Shown here in pieces: positions 55,501-64,000 of a stretch of 64,000 nucleotides of DNA. Source of the stretch: Polyodon spathula (taxonomy: Eukaryota > Chordata > Actinopteri > Acipenseriformes > Polyodontidae); assembly GCF_017654505.1 (NCBI RefSeq), contig NC_054539.1, positions 73,438,413 to 73,502,412 of the forward strand, in the 5' to 3' direction. Positions within the stretch are counted from its first letter, which is position 1. The number at the start of each line of letters is the position of its first letter. A program made the translations under genes and the position numbers. The notes below the pieces were generated by a model. That model was not told where the DNA came from. It worked only from the letters and a program-made list of their open reading frames with translations, and did not search any database.

Positions 55501-58500
55501 AAAGTATTAACTGTTTTTTAAACACATAAATTAGAAAACCAGGTGTAGCATTTTAGGATAGGACAGATTACAACTAGTGCTCTAGAGTCTACTGTATTTA
55601 GATATTTTAATTACAACCCAAACAACATTAAAACTGCATAAAAAAATGATGGCATGTTTTCTGAATTTGATTGTCTGTGGTGGGCATCCCTTTAAAGTGC
55701 ATGCCATTTTCCTGGTCTTGGTCAAACACAGGTGGTGGAGTTTATTTTAGAATTTAGAATCCAGTCTGCTACAAATTCAATGAATATATTGTAGCTATAT
55801 TGTAGGCCGGAGATACATAAGTAATTTTATTGTACATTTTGTGTGGCACATTTAGCAATTATTTTAAGCAATTTTAAGAGGGCGTCTGTGTGCATTAAAC
55901 ATGTTTCAGCAAATACTATAGTAATTGGAATCATTTTGGAAATTCGAGTTTGGACCAGAGAGTGGCCGTGCTGCACTGTGACAAAGTGTCCGCCCTTGTG
56001 TATATTATCTGTTATATGTTGCGTGTGGTGTGTTAAATGTTGGTGTATAGTCATTGGTACATGGAATATAAACAGGTCTGTGTTTCACATGTATTTAGAA
56101 ATGTATAATTGTATTTAGGCACGGGATTGTACATCACTTCACGTGCATTTAAAGTAGTTAATATGTGAGCATGAGGTTGCACATAATTAACGTGCTGGGA
56201 TTCAAGTGAATAATTAATTAGTAATTGAATCCCAGCACAACAGTACATATAGATGCACGTTTTTTTCACTGGGGTTGGATGTTCGGTGAGTAGGGAACGG
56301 GAGAGAGAGAAGGAGAAAGTCATAAATATCAATTGCTATTACATGCTGGTGGGAGCAGCACGATACTTGTTTATTTAAACTCACCTTTTTGTTAAGTTTT
56401 GGTCCGTTTTTGTTTGTATATTTATTTTGGCGTAAAGTGCCGTGTCCTGCCTTTTTGTCTGTTTAAACTGTTTATTTACAATAAACCGGCGCAAGCAAGC
56501 GCCTCATCATTTAAATTCATCTGTTCTGTCTTTGTGTTCCTTCCTTTCCTGGTTCTGACATCGGCCACTCGGCTGTCTTTGTGACATGCACAAACAGGTT
56601 CTTCACTTTGTCTTTTTCCCTCCACTGGTGATTTCCTGAAAAATATTTGCTAATTCCCTAACTCTTATATTTGTTGTCTTTTTTTTATTGTGGTTATCTT
56701 CCACACATCTAATATCCCATAAACATTTTCTGTCCTGAAATAGAAACTTTCTATTTAGCAAAATTGAGAGTGAAATCAGGCGATTTAGAAATTTCAATAC
56801 CATTGTCTGAACACAAACAGACATATAGAAAAATTGTCAACTGAATTTCAGTGGCCTAGAAAAAATAGCTGAAATTGCTTGTGTATCTCCAGCGAAGTGC
56901 TTGCAGCCAGGATGAGTGACACTTTCAGTTCATTTAAAAACTGTCACGCAGAGCTCTGACCAGGCTTCAGCATGATATAGCCAACAAGCTTCATTCTGTA
57001 GGAAAGACAAGAGGCTCACTGTATCTGATCTGTGGGGTAATTAAATGGCTTTAACTAGATGTCACTTGAGGGTTCCCACCAACCCCACTGGCTCGGACAC
57101 ATGCACGGGTGCAGAAGTTGGTGCACTAGCCTAGAACAATTCCTGTCACTGATCCTTCTGCTTTAATGACAGTCTGGGGACTGGCACTGCTGTCAGACAT
57201 TAAAGATGTATCACATTGAGAATGTACACATGGTGGTTTTCAGGTACAATAATTCATAATGATTCATTGCAAACCGCTACAGGTATATAACAAAAAAAAG
57301 ACATGTGACATATGAGGCAATACAGTGAGTTCCTTCAGCACATCCAGGGCAGTCAATGTGTCATTAAGCAGTGCTATTTGTCGATGTGGATGGAGGAGCT
57401 ATCCAAAACGTGACCGTCTGACTGTATGCTTTGATTTGTGTTTTTTTTTAAGTTGTTAAATGTGTAATCAGCTATTTGCTTTAACAATATTTGTGTTTGA
57501 TTTGCAAACTTCAGAACTGAAATTTAACGTGTTTGAATTTGGAATGGTAGAGCATGTAGCAGATGCTCCAACAAAGCACGGGAGACACAGCGTTTGCTTT
57601 TTCAGACTTCGGTTCTGTGCAGTATGTATGCCCTGATGAAAGACTGTCACTCCTTGCTGGTTAAAGACCTTGCATTTAGCTGTGTCCAATTTTAGATATG
57701 TGAAAATAGTGGCAGTTAGCTATGGATCAGTACAGAAACAACCAGTCAAGTGCTGAAACCTTGCCCTCCACCAAATTACAAAACGAGACAAATGTTAACT
57801 CCACAAAGTCTGTTCTTGTTTTTATTAGTTTTGGTCCTCAGCATTGCACTGTTCACAGTCAAGAGCAGAGAAATGGTACAGTAAACATGGGCGATCCACT
57901 ACCATATTTTTTCACACATTCTACATTTAAACAGAATCTTTGGAAACTAGTGAATAACAAGTAATGTTGACTTTTTTTGGTCACACTTTATTTTAAGGGC
58001 TATTTTTTTGTTTATTAACCGTTAACAAACCGCTAATAAACATGTTAATGTACATTTTTTTCTGTTAACTGGTAGTTAATAATATATAATAAGCCAGCTA
58101 ACGCTGCAAACACCAGCGCTCTGTGGATGATCAATCAAACACCAGATCCCTATGGATGATCAATACCCAGTCGATCATATGCTTGAAATTGCTTCAAATT
58201 GTTACTGTTGTAATGTTTCAAAGTAAATCAGGTTTTTATTAACCCTAAACCTAACCTTAACCCTTAACTAAAAAATAACAATGTTTGTTAATAGATAATA
58301 TACTAAAAAAAAAAAAAAAAGCCCTTAAAATAAAGCGTGACCATTTTTTGTTTTAGTTTTTTTTTTGGCTTGCCAGTAACCCCAGAACAAATGATAATAG
58401 CAGTTTTCATATTGCAGGTTTGTGCAGTGTTCATTTTCCACTTGCCATTTAAATGTATAAACAACATGGGGTGATACGATTTGTTCAGTTGTGAAGAAAT

Positions 58501-61500
58501 CTTCACTTGAATGAATACATGTTTTTATTATATTCAAAATGCATGAGAAAGTATTATATATCGATTACCTGCTAACAAAATTGCTGCCTGCTGTTGAGTA
58601 TTCTAACAGCGTAGAACATAAGAACATAAGAAAGTTTACAAACGAGAGGAGGCCATTTGGCCCATCTTGCTCGTTTGGTTATTAGTAGCTTATTGATCCC
58701 AGAATCTCATCAGGCAGCTTCTGGAAGGATCCCAGGGTGTCAGCTTCAACAACATTACTGGGGAGTTGATTCCAGACCCTCATGATTCTCTATGTAAAAA
58801 AAGTGCCTCCTATTTTCTGTTCTGAATGCCCCATTGTCTAATCTCCATTTGTGACCCCTGGTCGAAAAAGTTCCTTGGGTCGACATTGTCAATACCTTTT
58901 AGAATTTTGAATGCTTGAATTAGGTCGCCGCGTAGTCTTCTTTGTTCAAGACTGAATAGATTCAATTCTTTTAGCCTGTCTGCATATGACATGCCTTTTA
59001 AACCCGGAATAATTCTGGTCGCTCTTCTGTGCACTCTTTTAAGAGCAGCAATATCCTTTTTGTAGCGAGGTGACCAGAAATGAACACAGTATTCAAGATG
59101 AGGTCTTACTAATGCATTGTACAGTTTTAACATTACTTCCCTTGATTTAAATTCAACACTTTTCACAATGTATCCGAGCATCTTGTTGGCCTTTTTTATA
59201 GCTTCCCCACATTGTCTAGATGAAGACATTTCTGAGTCAACAAAAACTCCTAGGTCTTTTTCATAGATTCCTTCTCCAATTTCAATATCTCCCATATGAT
59301 ATTTATAATGTACATTTTTATTTCCTGCGTGCAGTACCTTACACTTTTCTCTATTAAATGTCATTTGCCATGTGTCTGCCCAGTTCTGAATCTTGTCTAG
59401 ATCATTTTGAATGACCTTTGCTGCTGCAACAGTGTTTGCCACTCCTCCTATTTTTGTGTCTTCTGCGAATTTAACAAGTTTGCTTACAATACCAGAATCT
59501 AAATCATTAATGTAGATTAGGAATAGCAGAAGACCTAATACCGATCCCTGTGGTACTCCACTGGTTACCACACTCCATTCTGAGGTTTCTCCTCTAATCA
59601 GTACTTTCTGTTTTCTACATGTTAACCACTCCCTAATCCATGTACATGTGTTCCCTTGAATCCCTACTGCGTTCAGTTTGAGAATTAATCTTTTATGCGG
59701 GACTTTGTCAAAAGCTTTCTGGAAATCTAAATAAACCATGTCATATGCTTTGCAATTATCCATTATCGATGTTGCATTCTCAAAAAAATCAAGCAGGTTA
59801 GTTAGACACGATCTCCCTTTCCTAAAACCATGTTGACTGTCTCCCAGGATACTGTTACCATATAGGTAATTTTCCATTTTGGATCTTATTATAGTTTTCA
59901 TAAGTTTGCATATAATAGAAGTCAGGCTTACTGGTCTGTAGTTACCTGGTTCAGTTTTGTTTCCCTTTTTGTGCATTGGTATTACGTTTGCAATTTTCCA
60001 GTCTGTCGGTACCACCCCTGTGTCAAGAGACTGCTGCATGATCTTGGTTAGCGGTTTGTAAATAACTTCTTTCATTTCTTTGAGTACTATTGAGAGGATC
60101 TCATCCGGCCCAGGGGATTTGTTTATTTTAAGAGCTCCTAGTCCCTTTAACACTTCTGCCTCGGTTATGCTAAAGTTATTTAAAACTGGATAGGAACAGG
60201 TTGACATGTGGGGCATGCTGTCCATATCCTCCTTTGTAAAAACTTGTGAAAAGTAATCATTTAATATTTGCTATTTTTTTTTCTTCATCTATGATTTTGA
60301 CATTTGTATCTCTTAGACATTTAACCTCTTCTTTGAATGTTCTCTTGCTGTTGTAATATTGGATAAACATTTTGGAATTGGGTTTAGCCCCCTTAGCAAT
60401 GTTCATTTCCATTTCTCTCTTGGCCTTTCTAACTTCCTTTTTGACTGGCGTTTGCAGTTCCGTGTATTCTTTCTGGGTGCTGTTTTTGGTCCCTTTTTAA
60501 CGCTCTGTAAAGTGCCTTTTTTTGCTAAATATATATTTTTAATTGATCTAGTAAACCATTTTGGCAATTTAGTTTTACATTTAGATTTGTCTACTTTAGG
60601 GATGTGATTGTTTTGCGGCTCTAGTACTACATTTTTAGAGCTCAACAGCCTAAAAAATTACTGATATACAATTATCAGGTCTGTTCACAAGCCAGCTCTT
60701 TAATAAAACCACTGCCACCAAAGCCTCAGAGCGTTAGAAATCATTTGAGATAGTGACTTCATATTTATATAGATCCTGCATGCTAAATGTATTTCTGACG
60801 GTGACATTGACCTCGCCTGATACAACTGCAGTATTAAGGTCCTTTTTCTTTTTCTTTTATAGAGACAATAAAGTTCAGCGTTATTCTCTCCACTTGAACC
60901 ACTGTCTGGTTTGTAAAATACCGTTTGGGATAGTCTTGTGATTCCGAATTTCTCCGGTACCCTTTTTATTGTATGATTATCAACCTTTGCCTTGTGGAAC
61001 GGTTACAATAATTGGTCCTTGACATTGGGAGTCTGTTCCTATAGTGCTGTAGTTTTACAAGGTCTTTGTCAGAATAATAAAATGGTTGTTTGAACTAGAA
61101 ATGATGTTTGTGACAATGTCAGATTGCAGCTAATATGTGGACTTTCGTGTCTGGTTGTATCTAATTAATAGTCTAAAGGGATTGCAGTTTGTTTGTGTTA
61201 TATTTTGTTTTGGCAGCCAAGGAGCAGCATGTGCATGGGTTTGCTGTACAGTTGGTCCTTACCGAGATGGAAGATTATAAAGACAAACATGTAGGATCAA
61301 TCCTCACTCACACTATGGGGAAGCAAAGTAACGTAAGATGTCGGCTGCTTTTGCAGATGCATTGATTTACTGCCAAGCAAAGCTTATATGTTTTGTCTTG
61401 AAAGCAGCACGTTTATGAAATGTGCATTTTGTGTTTGCTTGGAATTCCAAGTCGCAATCGGTACGTTTGCATGCAGACTAGTATTCCGTTGCACTTTGTA

Positions 61501-62595
61501 ATTCAGTCATTGCCCTTGCCTAATATATGTAGTATTCTGGATATTTATCATTTATATGCATGGAAACATGGAACAGTAGTGGAATATTAAATTGTAAACA
61601 GATTATTCAGAATCACTATTGGGTGTGTTACTTATACTGAATAATCATTGAGTCTGATTTTTATTTTTTGTTTGCTGGGTGAGTTCTGAAATGCGTTGCA
61701 TGATGAGGCAATTTGATTTGGAATAATTAACATAAATGTGTGTGAAATAAGACAAATGGTTCTAGAACAAAAAAAAATAGAATCTTGCATGTCATTTACG
61801 GGGGCTGATATAATTACATGTCACAGTAGACCTTGGATAAGATGGCTTCAATTAGACCTATCGATTTCAGACCTAGATAATGGTGTATCATTTTACTCTT
61901 CTGAATCTTTGGATCTAAGTCTAGTTATGTGGGGTAATCAAGGCCATTGAAAATATAACGATGGATTATCTGACCCACTGTATTCAACCTACAGACACGG
62001 TTACCACAGAGTGTGGCAATTAGCAGAGGAGGTGTAATTGATGCTTCTTTGGTAGAAGAGATGGGATATCCTTCTTTATTTGTTGGAGTCCCTGATCTGG
62101 TTAATTAGTCATAATGACCCTCACCCTCTAGACCCCCATCTTCTTCTATGAGCTTCTCAAACAGACTTCCACTTAACTTCATTTCTGTTTTTAAACTATT
62201 CAGTTCATGTACAGATGTAGAGCAACATTATGTTTCAAAGTTAGACATTGAAAAAATAGCAACTACAGCTTATTGCCTCTGGTCACTGAGTGAAAGTCAT
62301 GCAACTTCCCTCAAAGATCTCTATCGAACCATCTAAACAAGCAAAATGCACCAGGAGTGGGATTAGTGTTGTATTGATTTTGTTTTGTTCATTTCTTGCT
62401 GTAAGGCAGTAGAGAACTAAATCAGTCTATTTCTGTTATAAGACATTAATCCCTTGAAGCAAGTCAGGAAATAAAAATTGAAGCTTTATAGCTTTCTTTC
62501 CTATGCAGGCTGGTCTGCTTTTTAAAAAGATTTGTTAATAAAAAAACACATTTTAAGGTCTGAACTTATGAACAATAGGCAACCAAAAAAGTACC

Positions 62596-62633
<38 letters not shown>

Positions 62634-63173
62634 ATTAAATACCATGTGCCAAGACATTTAAACATTTTAGAATTTCCAGCTCTATGTATTAACCAGGAAG
62701 ATAAGATAAGGGGCTTAATTTTCAGCATTGGAACTGGAGAAAAGTACTGTTATCAACAGGCACATTGAAAACTAAAAAAAAATAAATAAAAAAATGGCAA
62801 GTTAGAACATTTATTCATTTTTCTGTTGCTCTCTTATCTCAGTTCAGCAAATGAGAGCAAGTTGGTAGAATTCGAATGGAAAGGATTAAGTACAAATGTG
62901 CCAATCTGACACATTTTGAATGCGCTGTAAATGTCTATTACATGTTTAATCCTTTGCTTTAGAACACACCACTGTATAATCCCTTATTTCAAACTTGTGA
63001 GAATTAACTTGAAGAAATGCTGTTTTGTTTCTTTCAGGTATATGATGCTGATTGACGGGAAAAATGAAGTCTATATGATTGACAGAGACAATTCAATATT
63101 TCACATAGCCAATTTGGAATTTCCCTTCCGGAAAGATCTCCGTGCTCACCTATCAAACACCCTGTTAGATGGG
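37890..63173 (+). CDS. RNGTT: RNGTT, bifunctional mRNA capping enzyme (partial; 3' exons off the right edge)
   Basis: Nuclear enzyme that removes the gamma phosphate from nascent RNA polymerase II transcripts and adds GMP to make the 5' cap. Exons on the plus strand: 37890-37953, 43750-43859, 45489-45592, 45989-46077, 49744-49819, 51490-51742, 52064-52173, 52695-52796, 63038-63173. All borders are AG/GT and every phase fits, giving residues 1-348 of a family that is about 597 long. The N-terminal triphosphatase has the cysteine-phosphatase loop [10 protein letters not shown] with C126, the same number as the human catalytic Cys. An acidic linker (about 193-209, EDDDADD...DDEG) and a basic KRKKERLKL lead into the guanylyltransferase domain, whose nucleotidyl-accepting lysine is K298 in WKADGTR. 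The remaining nucleotidyltransferase motifs and the OB fold lie past 64000. Intron 8 is 10.2 kb. Confidence 0.98.
37954..43010 (+). other. RNGTT intron 1, non-LINE part
   Basis: AT-rich. Contains a T run (41307-41329) and sequence near 41460 of the type common in dispersed fish repeats. No additional gene supported; the open frames here have no recognisable domains. Confidence 0.5.
43011..43429 (+). mobile_element. CR1-type LINE, 3' fragment
   Basis: 5'-truncated. Encodes [20 protein letters not shown] through [13 protein letters not shown], the C-terminal end of a CR1-group ORF2, followed by the short 3' UTR ending in TTATGTTC repeats. Nearly identical to the end of the copy at 43955-44990. 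Confidence 0.9.
43750..43859 (+). CDS. RNGTT: RNGTT coding exon 2 (residues 22-58)
   Basis: [16 protein letters not shown] through NYLKSLK. Acceptor ttttctcag, donor gtacat. CR1 LINE fragments of the same orientation lie on both sides (43011-43429 and 43955-44990). Confidence 0.97.
43955..44990 (+). mobile_element. CR1-type LINE, 5'-truncated copy with open frame
   Basis: An open frame of about 300 codons (44005-44913) begins inside the reverse transcriptase at [16 protein letters not shown] and keeps the catalytic FADDT. It continues to the natural stop and a tail of TTATGTTC repeats. The lack of stops over 900 bases suggests a recent insertion. It lies in RNGTT intron 2, in sense orientation. 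Confidence 0.93.
45489..45592 (+). CDS. RNGTT: RNGTT coding exon 3 (residues 59-92)
   Basis: [20 protein letters not shown] through LQCK. The acceptor follows a run of 19 T (45462-45480) and ctcttcag. Donor gtaggt. Confidence 0.97.
45989..46077 (+). CDS. RNGTT: RNGTT coding exon 4 (residues 93-122)
   Basis: [20 protein letters not shown] through ELM. Acceptor tcatag, donor gtatgt. Confidence 0.96.
46078..48790 (+). other. RNGTT intron 4, first part
   Basis: Contains an A run (46530-46558) and a degenerate (GATA)n tract (46748-46800). Otherwise ordinary intron sequence. Confidence 0.6.
48791..49223. mobile_element. Long foldback (palindromic) element 1, 433 bp
   Basis: Left end cttttaagggtacataagga and right end tccttataacccttttaag are inverted, and the complementarity continues inward to a short loop near 49015-49030. 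The inner arms (48974-49007 and 49032-49068) are the best matched and each carries a ZNF143-like ACTACATTT(G/C)CCATC. TTAA lies at both edges, compatible with a piggyBac-like target. No coding capacity. Confidence 0.8.
49224..49743 (+). other. RNGTT intron 4, last part
   Basis: No repeat or gene recognised up to the exon 5 acceptor. Confidence 0.5.
49744..49819 (+). CDS. RNGTT: RNGTT coding exon 5 (residues 123-147, catalytic loop)
   Basis: [20 protein letters not shown], the phosphatase P-loop with nucleophile C126 and R132. Acceptor tacag, donor gtaacc. Confidence 0.97.
50184..50659. mobile_element. Long foldback (palindromic) element 2, 476 bp
   Basis: Arms of about 165 bases: ttcctgggtattaagtgttg on the left against its complement ending cttactacccaggaa on the right, and gaccaggacagtgatatttt against its complement near 50525-50560. 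A central loop of about 150 bases (50354-50504). No coding capacity; a MITE-like structure in RNGTT intron 5. Confidence 0.85.
50660..51489 (+). other. RNGTT intron 5, rest
   Basis: Unique-looking sequence. No gene or repeat recognised. Confidence 0.5.
51490..51742 (+). CDS. RNGTT: RNGTT coding exon 6 (residues 148-232)
   Basis: Ends the triphosphatase domain ([20 protein letters not shown]), then the acidic, serine-rich linker and the basic KRKKERLKL. Donor gtaaga. Confidence 0.97.
51743..52694 (+). other. RNGTT introns 6 and 7 (either side of exon 7)
   Basis: Short introns (321 and 521 bp). A GT tract at 52195-52214. Nothing else seen. Confidence 0.6.
52064..52173 (+). CDS. RNGTT: RNGTT coding exon 7 (residues 233-268)
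   Basis: [20 protein letters not shown], the start of the guanylyltransferase domain. Acceptor ttgtag, donor gtaagc. Confidence 0.96.
52695..52796 (+). CDS. RNGTT: RNGTT coding exon 8 (residues 269-302, active-site lysine)
   Basis: [15 protein letters not shown] through [10 protein letters not shown], with the KxDG lysine (K298) that forms the enzyme-GMP intermediate. Acceptor cttag, donor gtaagt. Confidence 0.97.
52797..55971 (+). other. RNGTT intron 8, first part
   Basis: AT-rich with a CA/TACA tract (53768-53816). No gene seen. Confidence 0.5.
55972..56591 (+). mobile_element. Solo LTR, copy 2, with 5-bp target duplication
   Basis: LTR 55977-56586 (610 bp), TGTGACAAAG...CTTTGTGACA, flanked by TGCAC on both sides. 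Same family and orientation as 14378-15011. A near-perfect stem, gtgctgggattcaa against ttgaatcccagcac (56192-56240), lies in the U3 part, and AATAAA with a gcgcaagcaagcgc stem near 56479. Confidence 0.9.
56592..57978 (+). other. RNGTT intron 8, middle
   Basis: No gene or defined repeat seen. Confidence 0.5.
57979..58342. mobile_element. TIR-type MITE, 364 bp, with telomere-like inner tract
   Basis: Inverted ends ggtcacactttattttaagg and its complement ending aaaataaagcgtgacc. Inside are gttaa-type motifs and taaccctaaacctaacctta, resembling (CCCTAA)n. The type is common in fish genomes; its superfamily is not certain. Confidence 0.85.
58616..60650 (-). mobile_element. CR1-type LINE, longest copy, 5'-truncated
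   Basis: Begins on the plus strand with the inverted 3' tail (gaacataagaacataag) and runs 2.0 kb. The minus strand encodes a pre-RT basic region (60403-60645), then after a frame change the reverse transcriptase (58810-60225): [42 protein letters not shown]. It is of the same family as the copies at 43 and 44 kb, in antisense orientation in RNGTT intron 8. Confidence 0.93.
58810..60225 (-). pseudogene. CR1 ORF2 (reverse transcriptase), defective
   Basis: A 471-codon open frame covering most of the reverse transcriptase, but with two visible faults compared with the 44-kb copy. The catalytic FADDT is FAEDT, so the first active-site Asp is Glu. A deletion of about 20 bases near 58860 shifts the frame at RNFF and replaces the C-terminus. 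The endonuclease domain is absent because the copy is 5'-truncated. Confidence 0.88.
60651..63037 (+). other. RNGTT intron 8, last part
   Basis: Contains an A run of about 30 (62602-62631). No gene supported. Confidence 0.5.
63038..63173 (+). CDS. RNGTT: RNGTT coding exon 9 (residues 303-348)
   Basis: [20 protein letters not shown] through LSNTLLDG. Acceptor tttcag, donor gtaaga. Last RNGTT exon in the window. Confidence 0.97.
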
Positions 63174-64000
63174 GTAAGACTTGAACCCTTTTCTGCCTAA
63201 GTGCAATGACCAGATATGGGCATGAGTATGACCACTTTGTGTTTTAGTGATTGTAGTTTGGCAACCTTAAGTCAGAAATTAAAACCTAATATACTCACAG
63301 AAAGGCCTTACGTAGCTGTTTCCAGTGATATCCTGCCTTGTTGTGGAATGTATTTCATTTTTTTTAAATGAGCTGCACCCCCAAAAAATATTATTACAAA
63401 ATTTATATTGATAAATAAGTTTTAAAAACTGCCAATTTTGACTCCTTTCTAAGTTGGATGTAGAAAAAATATTACAATGTTTCAAAATTAAATCAGATTT
63501 CAAATGTCTTCTTCCATTGAAGATCACAAGATTGTGTCCAAGCGTGGTCTGTGTGACAAAACAGGCACTGTCAGCTATTTTATGAAAGTAGTCCAGACTG
63601 TGCAAAATATCACAAAGTACATTGCCAAATCGTATGTAAAACCTTTTAACCTTGAAATATATGAATAAATACAAGTAAAAAATGCAGTTCTTTTTATTAA
63701 ATTATTCGCTTTGCATTGGAAAGAGAGAGTTCATATTTCTATACAATTTTATAGAATTCAATATAAACACGAATAGCAAATAAGTCTATAGAAAAGCGAA
63801 CTATAACAACAACAAAAAGTGTACAGAAAAACCAACTGTAAGTGGCGACAAAGCAGTAACCCTAACTGTTGATCTACTGCAATAGATGTCAGCACTGTAA
63901 AGCAAATCCTATTTATATGCAAAAGTTATAGAATATCACGAACAGCTAATCAATAATAACAAAAAAACTAACTGTATATTGATTTTATAAAGCATTATTC
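63174..64000 (+). other. RNGTT intron 9 (start)
   Basis: AT-rich. From about 63680 onward short tatagaa and aactata motifs recur loosely. The next exon is not reached. Confidence 0.5.

Noticed and set aside
58240..58265. Interstitial telomere from a chromosome fusion
   Set aside because: The CCCTAA-like bases are short, degenerate and lie between the inverted ends of a MITE.

Overview
The window is a stretch of vertebrate nuclear genome, most likely from a ray-finned fish. It holds three interrupted protein-coding genes with GT-AG introns, embedded in long non-coding DNA rich in Tc1-type DNA transposons, CR1-type LINEs, LTR elements, a CORE-SINE and many microsatellites. The repeat mixture would suit an early-branching fish such as a sturgeon or paddlefish, but that is a guess. 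There are no bacterial-type operons, CRISPR arrays or rRNA genes.

Layout. (1) 1-18912, minus strand: PM20D2, a cytosolic M20-family dipeptidase. Six coding exons are inside the window (residues 1-370); the last exon lies beyond the left edge. A 55-bp minisatellite of about 27 copies (644-2162) sits in its last intron. Its 11.8-kb intron 2 is packed with mobile DNA: two Tc1-like elements, a composite LTR element, a hAT remnant and a solo LTR. (2) 18913-30157: intergenic. It contains a possible divergent promoter next to PM20D2 and a broken retroviral envelope-like remnant with an LTR-like 3' segment (26.6-28.8 kb). (3) 30158-32444, minus strand: PNRC1, two exons, complete at 275 codons. (4) 32445-37889: the shared upstream region between PNRC1 and RNGTT, which point away from each other; it carries a CORE-SINE. 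(5) 37890 to the right edge, plus strand: RNGTT, the bifunctional mRNA capping enzyme. Nine coding exons (residues 1-348) cover the whole triphosphatase domain and the start of the guanylyltransferase domain, including the active-site lysine; the rest lies beyond position 64000. Its introns hold three CR1 LINE copies, a second copy of the solo-LTR family, two long foldback elements and a TIR MITE.

The order and orientation PM20D2(-), PNRC1(-), RNGTT(+) match, as a mirror image, the human 6q15 cluster RNGTT-PNRC1-SRSF12-PM20D2 as I recall it. I could not find SRSF12 at its expected place. RNGTT adds the 5' cap, while PNRC-family proteins promote decapping, so the two neighbours act on opposite ends of the same process; PM20D2 is a metabolite-repair enzyme with no obvious link to them.

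All exon borders were set by hand from splice consensus, reading phase and remembered vertebrate homologues. Every internal junction keeps frame.
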